From NCBI RefSeq assembly GCF_910592395.1, contig NC_088320.1, positions 14,010,501 through 14,074,500 of the forward strand: a DNA stretch of 64,000 nucleotides, written 5' to 3'. Below, in pieces: positions 41,372 to 53,237 of the stretch. The notes under the pieces were generated by a model. That model saw only the letters and a program-made list of their open reading frames with translations. It made no database searches and was not told the origin of the DNA. Positions within the stretch are counted from its first letter, which is position 1, and each line of letters starts with the position of its first letter. Both the position numbers and the translations under genes were made by a program. This stretch comes from Lineus longissimus (lineage: Eukaryota; Nemertea; Pilidiophora; Heteronemertea; Lineidae).

Positions 41372-42673
41372 TTATGCCGGTCTGCAGTTATGACACCGGC
41401 AGAAACTGACCAGTGTGCAAGGATTATTGCAATCCACAGTTGCAACCTTATTCAAATAAAAAATATTCAATTGATGTTTAAAACAATTTCGATCGACAAG
41501 ACGTCTAATATAAAAAGGTAAATTGTTCCACAGCTTTACTCCTCTAATGAAGAAAGACGAGGCAAATGTCTCAGTGTGAAATCTCTGCTGGCGAAGCAAC
41601 AAGTTGTCATCTCTGTTTGTGAAACGGTTTAAAAAAGGAGCAGAGTTAAAATCAAGTGAGTCATAAAAACACTGATGCATGAATATTAGGTCAACGACCT
41701 CGCGTCTAAAAGAAAGTGGTAAAAGGTTCATATCAACAAGCCTATCTGAATACGATTTGTCGGGACCGACAACATGACGCGACACTCTCCGCTGAACACT
41801 CTCAACCGAAATCAAATTTCTACGCAAATGTGTGTCCCAGACAACAGACCCATACTCAAGCCTACTACGTACAAGGCACTGATGAAGCATACGCTGCAAT
41901 TCAAAGCTCGAGGAACGACCAGTAACTCTTCTGACCATACCCCACACACGGGACGCACTAGTAACAGATGCGTCAACATGACGATTCCAACAAAGGTCAG
42001 ACTGAAAAATAACCCCAAGATCTTTAAAGTGATCTACCTCGGATAAGATCCTGCCATCAATGTTGTAATAAAATCTAATAGGTCTAAGTTTTCTCGTTAT
42101 GCGCATGAAAACACATTTACCAGGGCTAAAATTCATTCCCCATTTCTTACACCAGGCCTGTACACATTCTAAATCATTTTGTAGCTCGATAGCGTCACTA
42201 ATTTCCCTAATTTCTCTCAGGATCTTAGAGTCATCCGCAAACAGACCCATAAATGTTTCCAAACTAACAACACTAGAGATGTCGTTTATGTAGAGATTGA
42301 ACAGCAGTGGCCCTAATATGGAGCCCTGTGGCACACCAGAACTAACGTCAAGGAGGCTTGACTCTGAGCCATTTATGATAACCCTCTGAGTCCTACCCGT
42401 TAGATAAGCGGTAAACCAATGCAACAATCGGCCACAGATACCAAACGACTGAATTTTGTGCAGCAGTAAAGAATGGGGTACGGAATCAAATGCCTTGGCG
42501 AAATCCAAATAAATGACATCTACTTGGCCACTTCTATCAATAATTTCACCAATTATGTGTTGGACTTGTACCAACTGAGTCACTGTGGAGCGTTTGCTGC
42601 AGAAACCGTGCTGTTCATTACAAATTAGAGGACGCAATATCGGATAAATCTGGTTATAAATACAGCGTTCCAT
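41372..42673 (-). pseudogene. LINE-A ORF2, reverse transcriptase domain
   Basis: Open frame with RT motifs QHGFCSKRSTVTQLVQVQHI, VIYLDFAKAFDSVPHSLLLH, GVPQGSILGPLLFNLYIND and the catalytic FADDSKIL. The C-terminal part contains WNRHVDASVTSASRVWGM and ends near the CHNCRPA motif. A TAA stop near 42,690 and a frameshift near 42,745 separate it from the endonuclease frame. CR1/jockey-like. Confidence 0.93.
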
Positions 42674-44300
42674 AACCTTCGAAACACATTATAATAAGGA
42701 AACAGGCCTATAATTTGAAATGTCATGTCTATCACCTTTCTTAAAAACTGGGCATACATTAGCCATTTTCCAGGAACCAGGCAAAAACACCCAAGCTGCA
42801 TAGAAATATTAAAAGTCAAAGCTAAAGATGCACTCAGTTCAGACGCATACATTTGTAATATTCTGGGAGATACCATGTCATTTCCAGAGGCCTTGCTTTT
42901 ATCCAGAGATTTCAATACATTCTTTACATCATCAGGAGAAAAAACCATACATTCGAGTGCATAATTTTCATACGTTGTCACATCCGGTAGCTCTGGGGGA
43001 TCATAGTTTGAAAAATTTGAGAAAAAATAACGATTAAACGCATCCGCTTTCTCGTGAGCATTGCTCAGATGCACTTCGCCATTGTTGACTGTTTCTGGTA
43101 TTGAATTACGCTTGGTCTTGGCATGATGAAAACTCCAAAAACGCTTGGGATTTGAATGAATGTCCCGGCCAAGGTTGTTAACATAACTATTATATTTAGC
43201 CCGAGTCATATTTCTCAGTTGATTACGCAGTCGTCTATATTTGGCCCAACTCGACGGCGTCTGCTTATCTTTGGCGTTTTTCCTGGCAGTATTAACCCTG
43301 TTCGACAAATGCTTGACATCGCTGTCAATCCAGCGCGGACAACTGTCATCTCGGATGGTTCGAGTTGGGATGAATGTCCTGCATCCATACTCGACTACAT
43401 CCAGCCAATCCGACCACATGCTGTCTAAACCGATATCAGCATTATTGTGACTTTGAAAAAAGTTCGAGTTCGGGCCAAGAGTGTTGCCAAAATAAGCCTT
43501 TAGACCGTCATAATCACCGTTTCTATAATCAAAAACAACTCTCGACACACCACTTCTCTTCGGCATTTTAAGTTTGAGGTTTGACACAACTGGGAAGTGG
43601 TCAGAGTCGAACATTTCTGGCCATGTTTCTGTATCGTGGAACCGTTCAGGCTGATTCGTCATGATCAAGTCTAAAATATTGCCGTGTTTATGGGTAGGGC
43701 TTTGAACTAGCTGAAACATGGAAAATTCGTTTATAACATTACAGAACTCAAGCGTAGCTGCGTTGTCTGAGTTACTTGTCACGTTATCCCAATCGATATT
43801 GGGGAAGTTAAAGTCACCAAGCACGCACAAATGGTTAAAGTTCAGATCGCAGAGCTGAAGAACGTTGCGCAGAGCAAGAACGAATCCCATGCGATCAGCT
43901 CCATCCGGCGGATTATAACACACTATCATTACAAATTTCTCACCACCCACTGGCCGGATTTCACACACTAAAATCTCATAGTCATTGCTCTCGAGGTCCT
44001 TTCTACGGATTGACTGGATGTCCGAACGACATGCAAGCAAAACTCCACCTCCCCGTTCATGCTCGTCTGATTCCCGATCTTTGCGATGAATTGTATACAA
44101 CGAGGGTAATATTTCACCATCAGCCACCTTAGCATTTTAACCACGTCTCAGACACACAAATGAAGTCAAACTGATTGCAAGTCACAAGTTGTTGAAACTC
44201 GGCTAACTTGTTCTTTTTCTTAGACACACACTTAAGGCTACGCGCGTTCAGCAAAAGTAAGGATTGACTAGCTGTCCCTACGTGAGAGTCGCGGCATGTA
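42625..44300 (-). pseudogene. LINE-A ORF2, endonuclease domain (copy 2)
   Basis: The frame 42,740-44,127 encodes the EEP endonuclease (LCVLGDFNFPNIDW, SDHFPV), a linker (CPRWIDSDVKHLSNRVNTAR, KRFWSFHHAKTKRNSIP) and the start of RT (ALECMVFSPDDVKNVLKSLD). The N-terminal strand with N-A-R-S-L and S-E-T-W-L is in another frame at about 44,130-44,290, a break shared with copy 1. From 42,740 to 42,625 the frame is out of register with RT. Confidence 0.9.
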
Positions 44301-44308
44301 ACGAGTCC

Positions 44309-45433
44309 CTAGGCCCTGCTGACAGTTGAACACATTCTGCGGTTCTGACGGTGGCTATCATCTCGGGTCACCCTGTCAGAAGAACGTCGACCGTCCCACC
44401 TATTGTTCAGCCTTGGCCGGGCATGTTCGTTATGTTCGTTATGTTTCACGTCACGTGCCCTGTGGTCATACCTGGGCCTTTCATCGCCTCGGGCCTTAAC
44501 GACCCGATCACCTTCGAAAGTGACATGATCACGTGCTCCAGGAATGCTATTTACAATAGTGCGAATGTTCATTTCCATGATACGTTCGTGTTTTGGCTTG
44601 TCATGCTTTATTGATACAGCAGAATATTGCCGACTATCCCTCAGAAGCTTCTTTGCCTGCATTACACGTTTTTTATCATCAGCGCACTTGAATTTCGCAA
44701 AAACAATACCTGGCCTTGCATTATATGAACGCTTCCGTTCAGCACTCGCAACCACAACGTCAAATTTTAGGGCTTCACGGATAAGTGCGTTCACTTTACG
44801 CTCCACGGACGACTCGTTAACGCCCTCAATCAAATTGCGAATGACAACACACAAAGAGTAGTCCTCTGAAGAAGGTTTAACAGATTTTCTGATTGTATCC
44901 ATGTCATCGCGGACATCCAGAAGAGATGCCTCCAAGTCCTCCCTGACTCCACGTATCCTATCGGCAATTTTGTTCGTTATAACATTATCTAGCCTTTTGA
45001 CAATACGTTCCTCAAGACGCGACTCTAGATCATCTATACGACTGGCAATCCTCAGTTCGGAGGCTTGAATTGCATTAAGGACAGCCGAGTACAAATCGTC
45101 CTTATCCCCAGCATCATCACATGCTGTCTGGTTGCCAGCTTGACCCTTTTTGCCTTTTTTTACTTTGGCCTTCCCCCGGCCCTGCGTAGCAGTAGAATCA
45201 TTTACTCCGTCGTCTAGTCCTAGCGACCCTGATTCCGGCTCGACCCGAGAGTCATTTTTCTTCTCACCACAAACAGAATTGTCCGTTTCGGTTGCCACCT
45301 TACGCCATTTCAGTAGTGTGTTACCGCCTAACAGCCCATTGTCACAAGACTGAGTCCGTGCCCTTTTATTGAGGCGGGTGAACACTGCGGCTGCCGCCTG
45401 TACATTATTCGCATGCATTGAATGTTCCGCCAT
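44309..45433 (-). CDS. LINE-A ORF1 protein, intact frame
   Basis: The frame has 374 codons. Residues 1-125 are low-complexity with a basic patch KAKVKKGKKG. Residues about 130-185 form a coiled coil (IDDLESRLEERIVKRLDNVI). About 190-290 look like the RRM-type domain of LINE ORF1 proteins (DYSLCVVIRNLIEGVNES, ARPGIVFAKFKCADDKKRVM). The tail is Arg/His/Asp-rich. Such proteins coat the LINE RNA. There are no stops, unlike copy 1. Confidence 0.88.
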   Translation of the reverse strand: MAEHSMHANNVQAAAAVFTRLNKRARTQSCDNGLLGGNTLLKWRKVATETDNSVCGEKKNDSRVEPESGSLGLDDGVNDSTATQGRGKAKVKKGKKGQAGNQTACDDAGDKDDLYSAVLNAIQASELRIASRIDDLESRLEERIVKRLDNVITNKIADRIRGVREDLEASLLDVRDDMDTIRKSVKPSSEDYSLCVVIRNLIEGVNESSVERKVNALIREALKFDVVVASAERKRSYNARPGIVFAKFKCADDKKRVMQAKKLLRDSRQYSAVSIKHDKPKHERIMEMNIRTIVNSIPGARDHVTFEGDRVVKARGDERPRYDHRARDVKHNEHNEHARPRLNNRWDGRRSSDRVTRDDSHRQNRRMCSTVSRA

Positions 45434-45649
45434 GTTGGATTGATAACAAATTTTAGCACCAATATATGAATACCAAAATATAATAGCTCTGTTCGATACT
45501 TTCCGTCACAAGTCGTGATATATTCCGCCCAACTACTTTATAAATCACCTGTGCCAAAACCATTAGGTGTCGAGATCGAATAAAGCGGAGTTTTAGGCAA
45601 CTTTATGTCCGAGACTTTTTACGCTGCTTGCCGGTCGCCAGTCACGTGA

Positions 45650-46813
45650 TAGCCATGTCTTGAGCTCTCCCTCTTGTATCTCTTCGTCCCATCCTACCTT
45701 CTGGCTCCACAGAGTATGTACTAGCAGCTTTCCAAATAACAATGCGGGAGCAGCAATTCCAAGCGGGTCGAAAACCATGGAAATCCTGCTCAGTACTCCT
45801 CTCTTGGTAGCAGGCATGGTGACATCTCGGAATTTGAATCCAATCGTATCTTTATCTGGATCCCACGAAATCCCAAGGGCCTGTTCTGCAGGTAGCGGGT
45901 CATGCTGTAGGTTGTCGATGGACTTTGACAGGTTTGGCTCCGAGATCCCAACCAAGACTTCTTTCGAGTTACTTGTCCACTGCCTTAGTTGGAATCCACC
46001 CCTTTCAAGTACATTGGAGACTTCATTCTGCATTTGGATAGCAAGCTGACTGAGTAGGAGGCATTTTAAGAAGTCATCCATGTAGAAATTATGATGAATA
46101 GCTTCCTTGACATCGATCATCTCTTGGGTGCAATTGTCATCCGCGGTCTTGCGAAGAACATAATTCGCCAAAGTGGGGGAACATTTTGCTCCAAATATTG
46201 CAACTTGCATCTGGTAGACATCAGGTGGTCTGGAGGTGTCCATATTACGCCATAGAAAACTCAACGCCGGTTGGTCATGTTCGGTTACTCTCACCATGTG
46301 ATACATCGACGTTATATCAGCGACCATCGCGACAGGTTGTTCTCGAAATCGTAGTAGGATCCCTGGAAGACTTTGCAGAAGGTCTGGGCCCATCAATAAC
46401 TCTGTGTTCAGCGATACGCCTTTGTAAGTTGCAGCAGCATCGAAAACGACACGGAACTTGTCAGGCTTGTTCGGATTTTTAACTGCATGATGAGGCAGGT
46501 ACCATCTCTTTGCTGACTGAGAGATTTTAACTTCCTCATCGCTAAGCTTTCTTGCATAACCTTGCTGGACATAATCGTTGAACGTATTCGCATAATATTC
46601 TGCCTTAAGCCGATCTCTAAACAAATCCCTTTCTGTTGACTCAAGCCTCTTCAACGCCATGGGATAATTGTTTGGCAGCATTACAACGTCCCGTCTCCAA
46701 AGCAGTGCAGTTTCATAACAGTCACTGACTTTCTTTGTTGATTTTTGCAAAATATCTACAGCGCGAAAAATCGTTGCGAGAGAGGGATTCCTTTTCATTG
46801 TGGCTGGTTCCAA
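45650..46813 (-). pseudogene. BEL-B reverse transcriptase domain (copy 2)
   Basis: Nearly identical to 6,350-7,523, with the eight-residue segment KEVLVGIS that copy 1 lacks. It has the catalytic YMDDFLKC box, VVFDAAATYKGVSLN and FDPLGIAAPALLFG. The frame runs about 18 codons into LINE-A 5' sequence after ELKTWL. Upstream it is disconnected from protease by a frameshift near 46,815. Confidence 0.88.
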
Positions 46814-46819
46814 AAGATT

Positions 46820-47360
46820 CCGTCACCCACCAACTTGACACCATGTCATGGAGATTGCTTTTGGTATCAGGCTTGATTACATTGCTGATCTGCACTTCGA
46901 CTTACCCTTTACTCCTTGGCGCTTGGCTGACTGTGCACCCGGTCAATGCCCATCCGAAATCTGTGCGAACGGCGACTGGCTCTGATGGTTTTCCTCTCCG
47001 TATCTCATGCTGAACAACAGCTTCAAGAACATCGGCTCCAATGAGTAGTCACACTTGACCTTCAGAAGGGTATTGCCAGTAGATTCCCTCAAGATGACTT
47101 GGTATGGAGGTTGGTTTCTGTTTATCAAGGTACGTGAAGGCTGAGATTTGACACTGCTTTTCAATTTCATCAACCCGCATGCTCTTCTTACTACAACATT
47201 CGCCGCAGGGGATAACTTCCGTAGCAAACTTTAAAATTTCTCGCTGTTGACCGCGACCTTCTACTGTTCCAAGACTTAAACGTTCCACTAGACCTTGAAC
47301 TTGAAGCTGACTAGCCAATTATGTACTGCAAAGTGACGTCTGCGATCCAGGGTCCAACAA
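46820..47360 (-). pseudogene. BEL-B protease region (copy 2)
   Basis: The active-site strand ALLDPGSQTS at about 47,350 (Pro in place of the usual Ser of D-S-G) is followed by a stop. The rest (CGECCSKKSMRVDEIEKQC, FTYLDKQKPTSIPSHLEGIY) lies in other frames. It is very similar to copy 1. Confidence 0.75.
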
Positions 47361-47954
47361 GGCAAAGGTTCGAACAGCATTCCCATATGAGCTGTTGATG
47401 GTCACGGGAACAACTTGTAGTAAGACTGACTCATCAGTTGTCCTGCTATCAGTAAATGTTGACGTGCGAGACTGAAAGGGCGAAGCAGCAACATTCAAGG
47501 CTGAGCTGGTAATTTTTGGACTTGTTGTAGTCAGGCTTGTATCAGTGCTTGTAGTAGTGAGGGGAAAAACTCTGGCACTTCCCTGTAACAGTCGACGATG
47601 TTTCCCAGTGCATCTATTCTCACCACATAGCTTGGATTTATGACAATGGCGACTCCTGTGACCAGCACCGAGACATGAAAAACACAAGTTCGTGTCGGCT
47701 GCAACTCGTGCTCTCTCTGAAGGTGTTTTTTCGATGCATTTAGGACATTGGTCAATTTTATGACTCTGTTTACACTCTGGGCAAAGGCGGACATGTACAT
47801 TTGACTGTACATCAGGCTGTTGTGAAACAGTCGCAAGCGCAGTAACCGCATGATTGTTCGATGACATTGACGATGTCCATTTTTTACGAACTGATGGCGC
47901 CGGGCAGCATTGCGCTATTTTTACTTGTTGTTGCAACCATTTATCTAAGTCTTT
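47361..47954 (-). pseudogene. BEL-B gag zinc-knuckle region (copy 2)
   Basis: Knuckles CPECKQSHKIDQCPKC and CFSCLGAGHRSRHC, then CGENRCTGKHRRLL. Unlike copy 1, the frame runs on into the protease active site. The N-terminal side is interrupted by the MITE at 47,955-48,395. Confidence 0.85.
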
Positions 47955-48395
47955 CATGAGGAAACCAGCCCTGTAAAAATTATCTCCTAACCATCCCCCA
48001 CCAACCAATGGAAAATGCCTTAGATGCCGGGGGATGGATATTTGATGAGGGGAGAGTTTCTGAGGAATAGTTTATTGACTTTAGCTCTCAGCTTATCTGA
48101 GCCAGGTAACCTCCTGCTGAGTTGCCCGACCAAAGGCTGAGGTCAACATATGTTGTTACATAACCGATCTTGCTATCACATCCTGGTTACTTTGTAGTCG
48201 ACCAAATTACTTCTAATTTTGCCTCATCACAGTAAATTAGTCATGATCACATGATGATCCTGGCCCGAGTGTTATCACTTGTTACGCTGGCCATTAGGTA
48301 GATAAGGTAAATATGCCGATCATCACTGTGTAGTATCAGCGGGGTGCTTGAAGTTGGAGGGCGACTAAATGTTTTACAGGGCTAGTTTCCTTATG
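47955..48395. mobile_element. MITE-like TIR element inside BEL-B gag (copy 2)
   Basis: Counterpart of 8,628-9,068. The left terminus CATGAGGAAACCAGCCCTG matches the inverted right terminus more closely than in copy 1. Confidence 0.65.
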
Positions 48396-48462
48396 TCAAG
48401 TTTGGGCAGGACCCAATTTCAACGATGCGTTTTCCCCAATCTCGCTTTACCTCAGGGGGCAG

Positions 48463-49093
48463 TTATTTCAGGGCTAAGCGGCGCAAGTTTTCAGCACTGT
48501 TGATATCACCAGTATAGCCTAAGCTTTCTAGCGTGGTAATCGCACAGTGAAGAGTTGCACTAAATTTCTCAAGCGCTTGATTGTCAATATGATTTATAGC
48601 GGGAAGCGTGAACACAGTGCCAAGCGTGGCATGAACGATATCTTCTTTGCTTCCAAAGCGCTCCTTTAGTGCAGCCAATGCAGCTTTGTAAAGATCATCA
48701 TTAAACATCATTCCAGAAATAGTCTGTTCTGCAATCCCTGTAATGGCCGACTGCAAGTCTGTCATCTTTTCGGTGTTTGTCAGCGAGGGTTGGCTAGCGA
48801 TGAGTGCTTTGAATAACTCGAACCATCTTGGCCATTCAGCACTTTTGCCAGAGAATTTAGGCAGCTGGATCTTTGGAAGCGACTTTGGAAATGGTGAACG
48901 TAGAGGAGCTGGGGCAGGGGTAGTCCTATTACGCTTGTGGTCTTGACAAATAGTGTCCTTGAAATTGCAGTCTTCAATCCATTTTTGACATCATCAAAAT
49001 CTTCATCCCTATCAACATCATACTTGTCATTTTTTCCCAAGCCCAAGGGCAGGGCTAAATCATGCTGAACTTCGAGGCTGGCTGGTTTTGACA
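48463..49093 (-). pseudogene. BEL-B gag, DUF1759-type region (copy 2)
   Basis: Same two-frame arrangement as 9,136-9,766 (ALAALKERFGSKEDIVHA; LNSLAKVLNGQDGSSYSKHS), broken near 48,770. The gag N-terminus and 5' LTR are missing where the Polinton repeat begins. Confidence 0.75.
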
Positions 49094-49098
49094 ACAAC

Positions 49099-50385
49099 TT
49101 TGTTGCTAAGGACTATGTCATAATGCTGTAAAGAAGCAATCTGATAGTTACTGATGTTCACCTGAGCATCAGAAACCACGAATATGTGCATTTCGTATGG
49201 CCCATTTCCTGTTTCTTTTGTTATTAATAACTGGATTCCATCCTTTGTGTTTTGAAGCTTTTTACCTGAACCATGGAGACGGTTGTCCTCTGTGGTTCTC
49301 AAGTCCAACCACAACCCGTAGTGATTCAAGTCACCGTAATACTTCTCAATAGTCATGTAACAGTCATTAGTTTTCTTCAAATCCTCAGACATGAAGACAG
49401 TGCTTCTTGATTTTATCCCATTGATCCAACATTCTCATTCCTTCGAGGAACACTTGATTAGAAACACCCTCTATTGTAATCTGTACTTTAGTGATATTGG
49501 GGTTTTCGAACATCTCAGAAACTCTAGGTCCATCGACATAATCAGACACGAAAAGAAGCAATATGCCTTTAATTGACATCCTTGGAAAATTAATGTTCTC
49601 GTTGATTATGGTTTTATTGGTAAGTAACATTGACTGTCTTGAAATGGTCTACCCAATCGTAAAAGATTGAGAAGCCAGAGTTGTACCTGATACTTAGTTG
49701 ACTTGCAATAATCTTGTTAGTTACTGTGTCCTACTCAAAACATATATTTTCAAGTTTGTTGTTCATGGCTGCAGTTGTAACTGTTACTATTATTTCCTCC
49801 TTGGGTGCTAATGTAATCTCAATAATCACAGCATCGGTAATTGGAAACTTGTAAAATGGAGCATGGGTGTAGAATAGTTCAAAATCGAATGATATCTTGT
49901 ATTTGGTACCGAACACTTTCTTAAGTGTATTTTCATCACTAGTTTCACCAGTGACATTAGCTTCAACTTCACAAGATCTTTCCTACCTTAGATTGTCTGA
50001 CTGGATACCTTAAAACACCCTGTTGTTTATTTCCTCTTCTGTTAACCACGAATCTTTAAATGTCAAATAATGACTGTATTCGTTGAGGTCAAATATATGT
50101 TCTGTTCCCCACTTAATTACCATCTTTGATATCAAGTTTCTACCGATATTATTAACCACACTATTATTTGAATCACCGGAAATGGTGACATCAGCAGACA
50201 GATAAAGAGATCTAGGGACAGATAATGTGTTCTCCCTCAATGCTGGTATTCTTACACACAATGTTTCTTTTGGATTAGCAGTTGAAGGGTTATGAGTGAT
50301 AATGTGATGCTGTCTATAAGCCTTCAATCCAAGTGGAATCGTATGTGCTCTATCCGTGTTTAGTAAATATCATGTTGCCATTCTA
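49099..50385 (-). pseudogene. Putative major capsid protein (copy 2)
   Basis: Almost identical to 9,772-11,057 and broken at the same places, so the capsid gene was already dead before the copies separated. Segments RQHHIITHNPSTANP, GTEHIFDLNEYSHY, ILLLFVSDYVDGPR and LHGSGKKLQNTKDGIQL are recognisable. The early TGA is at about 50,373. Confidence 0.6.
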
Positions 50386-50479
50386 TTTATTAGTAATGTA
50401 AAATTCAATATTTATTAATAAAATTCAATATTACTTCTTAATATTACCCTTTACTACTTTAACTCCCCTTATCAATACA

Positions 50480-52002
50480 TAGATTATTTAGGTAATAATG
50501 ATAAAAATACTATGATCATGTGTTCAGCCAGAAAACTGACAACACCGGCCACGGATTTCAATAGGAATGAGACAAAAGAACCGATTATTCTAGGTAAAGC
50601 AGCTGCTGATCTCTTAGCCATTTCCATTAGCCAATCAGCAAACTTCTTCAGTCCTTCTTTCACTCTGTCTGATATTGTTGTTTCTAGTTAAGGTTTAGGT
50701 TTAGGTTGTGGTTCAGGTTTATCTTCTGATTTAGGTTTATCTTCAGGTTTAGCCTCTGTTGTTTTAATATCAGGGCTCGGGTAAACTACTTGTCTCAGAT
50801 AATTACTGATAGCTAGGCCTAGAGTTGGGAAGATCATAACTAAAGCTGTTACTATGGCAACAACAGTTAAACCTTTGGTCTTAAAAAGTAACCTAATTCA
50901 ATCTATCAAAGGAATCCTTGAATCTGGTTTCTTCAAAACATTAATTAATAAACGTTTCTTACTTTTAATTTGTCCCTCTCTTTCATTTTCTATCCTAATT
51001 ACTTTTTCCTTTTCTTCTTTTAATTTCTCTTCTACTTCCTTTATTCTATTTCTTAACCTTTCTAGTTCTTTTTCTTTGTCTGCATCATATTCTTCTAGCT
51101 AATTTTCTAATTCTCTTATTTGTCTTCGTTGTTCATTTTTCTGTGTTTGTAGTCCATTATCTGCATATTTTTTTCTGCTTTTACTCCAGTAATAGTTTGA
51201 CCTTGCTTTTTGATCCTCTTAATTTCTCTAATATCTTGATCACTAAAACGGAATGCTCTAAGTTCTTCTTCCTTTGCATCTAACAACTTTTCTGCGGGTT
51301 TATCTGTTTGAGTAATTTGATTAACTAGTTCTAATCGAGCTCTAAACTCATGTTCTTGTACTAACTGAGGTTGTCTTATAGATGCTGATCCTTCCATTGG
51401 CACTGCTGTTGTAGGTGTACTAGATTTTGATTCACCGCCTATCATAGCTTCTGGTGTATTAGTTCCAATAAGATATTTAATCTTGTTAACAAGTGTTTTA
51501 CCCATCTTATCTTTTAATGTACTTTCAGCAAATAATTTATCATTCTTTTTAGTTAAAGGAAATGCAATTTCACCTTTGTCAGAATAATCGATAACATTTC
51601 CATAGTGGGTTGGTGTCAACTTTTTAACTTCACATTTGATGGATAGTATACTAGAGCACCATATTTAATACGTAAATCTGGTGCTAGATTACTCAGTTTG
51701 TTATTGGCATATTTCCATTTTGCTTTACTCAATGCTGTATGCAGTTTATCCTCAGTAGTTGTGTAATGTGATTATAATGTCTCCAGTTCTAATACAATAC
51801 TTATTACCTTTTCTGGTGTGTCAATAAATAAACTTTCTGTAGTCATATTACTTTCAACATCTATATTATTATTGTAGCGTGTAACACTAGTATCATCACG
51901 AATTATACTTAAATTACTGATATCCATACTTTCATCATGAATATTAGGTTCTGACAACCTGTACTGTTTGTGCATTTCAAATCCTTCTCCTCCCTCAGCC
52001 AT
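50480..52002 (-). pseudogene. Coiled-coil / membrane structural protein (copy 2)
   Basis: Start at 52,002 (MAEGGEGFEMHKQYRLSEP). A stop near 51,772 and a one-base deletion near 51,632 break the first part, but the 51,116-51,619 frame runs through the position where copy 1 has a stop. The coiled coil continues to about 50,900, and the hydrophobic segments lie near 50,810-50,860 and 50,510-50,600. Confidence 0.6.
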
Positions 52003-52065
52003 ATTTATTATTTCTGAAATTATCGAATCAGAAAATTATCTCATCAGAAAGTATCAAATCCAAAA

Positions 52066-52640
52066 TTATGTAATCATAAAAGTAAACAATGCTCGAAGAC
52101 TACCAAGCAGTGTGTACTTACTTATATTATATGTGTCATAATCCTGCTTTATAGTAACATGAGTAACAGTATCCTTATCAATAGGAACATTAGTACTAGT
52201 ACCAGTACCATTTTGTATATTTTCTCCTACAAGGGTCTTAAAAGGAGGATCCTTAACTTTCTCAACATTAGTCTTAACCTTTATTTTCTGAACACTATCT
52301 CCTTCCATTAGTGGTGGTGCTACTATTTTCTTTTTATTGATGTCGTTGATACCAGGTTTAGCATTACTTGGAGCTATGGTATTATTGTAGTTATCTATCT
52401 TACCTACATCTAACACCATGTCTGACCCAATGATGTACAGGCCAGGTCCTATTACAAAATCTGGTCTTGTATGTGTTTGGGTAATGGCGTTCTGGTACCT
52501 TCGAATTGAGTTCGGAATATCAGGGTGTTGATCTATCGAATCCCTTAGCAGCTTGTTAAACTGTCTCTGAGCATCTAATTATGTCCTGGGTGTCCCAACT
52601 ATAGGCGTTCTGTGGCCTATACCAATGCAAGCTGATTCCG
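52066..52640 (-). pseudogene. Unrecognised Polinton-element gene (copy 2)
   Basis: Counterpart of 12,747-13,586 without the hairpin insertion. The open part is 52,066-52,419 (MVLDVGKIDNYNNTIAPSNA). The N-terminal part (PNSIRRYQNAITQTHTRPDF) continues to about 52,610. Confidence 0.5.
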
Positions 52641-53237
52641 GAGAAAAAAATGGCAGAAAAAATGGAAGAAAGCAGATCAAGTACGGAGACCTAGAATATT
52701 TCTTAGCCAATTTACCAACCTACCAATTGCACAAACCAATCAATAAAAACTTCACTTTCAGGAAAATAGTGGTTTCTTATGCAGACCAGCAGTGGCAGAC
52801 GGATTCAGTGGATTGACAGACGTATGAAAAAGGCAATAAAAGCTTCAGATTATTCTAACTATCAATGATTTATTCAGCCGTTACGGATGGGCGCTGCCCT
52901 TCAAGACTAAGAGGGCGGGGGGGGGGGGGGGGGGTGAACGAATTTGAAAGTAGCCAAACCAGAGAAGTTGCAGTTTGAAGTTTGACGATGAAGAATAATT
53001 CCACAAAAATCTTGAAAACAGGATTACTTGAGAAAAATGACATAGAATGGTTTTCAACTTTCTCATGTAAGAAAGCAGCTATTGTGGAACGAGTTAACAG
53101 GATATAACAGGACAACATGAATGTGGAAAAATTTCACGGAAAAAGAGACCTACAAATGGTTAGACATTTTTTATCATTGAGTGAATGGTTACAATCCATA
53201 TTTCACTGGAATGAAGCCAGTAAAAGCCCATCCTGAC
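52625..53237 (+). pseudogene. Polinton-type integrase (copy 2)
   Basis: Same blocks as copy 1: KYGDLEYFLANLPTYQLHKP, QQWQTDSVD then a stop, and after a long poly-G run, IEWFSTFSCKKAAIVERVNRI-like sequence in broken frames. It has one stop fewer than copy 1 after QTD. Confidence 0.72.
52913..52935. repeat. Expanded poly-G tract in the integrase pseudogene (copy 2)
   Basis: Close to 18 uninterrupted G, about twice the length in copy 1 and potentially quadruplex-forming. Confidence 0.85.

Larger units (their letters stand above)
41188..45644 (-). mobile_element. LINE-A non-LTR retrotransposon, copy 2 (nearly full length)
   Basis: This minus-strand element of about 4.45 kb is inserted in the BEL-B pol region. 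The 3' end is an AT-rich (TTTAA)n-like tail at 41,188-41,205. It contains ORF1 (45,433-44,309) and ORF2 (endonuclease, RT; about 44,300-41,372). ORF2 has at least three breaks. The flanking BEL-B reading frame is resumed on the two sides. Confidence 0.93.
38353..49093 (-). mobile_element. BEL-B BEL/Pao element, copy 2, interrupted by LINE-A
   Basis: The minus-strand element has gag-protease-RT at 49,093-45,650, LINE-A in the middle, then RNase H-integrase at 41,185-39,152 and a 3' LTR at 38,353-38,516. ACAAC occurs at both edges (38,348-38,352 and 49,094-49,098), consistent with a 5-bp target duplication inside the Polinton 31-bp repeat. No 5' LTR was seen at the right end, so the insertion is 5'-truncated or rearranged. 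All ORFs are broken. Confidence 0.8.
49094..53237 (-). mobile_element. Right half of the Polinton-like element (copy 2)
   Basis: Counterpart of 9,767-14,115, with the same gene order: capsid (-), coiled-coil/membrane (-), unknown (-), integrase (+). In this copy its left half is present in the window on the other side of BEL-B (33,390-38,352). Confidence 0.75.
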
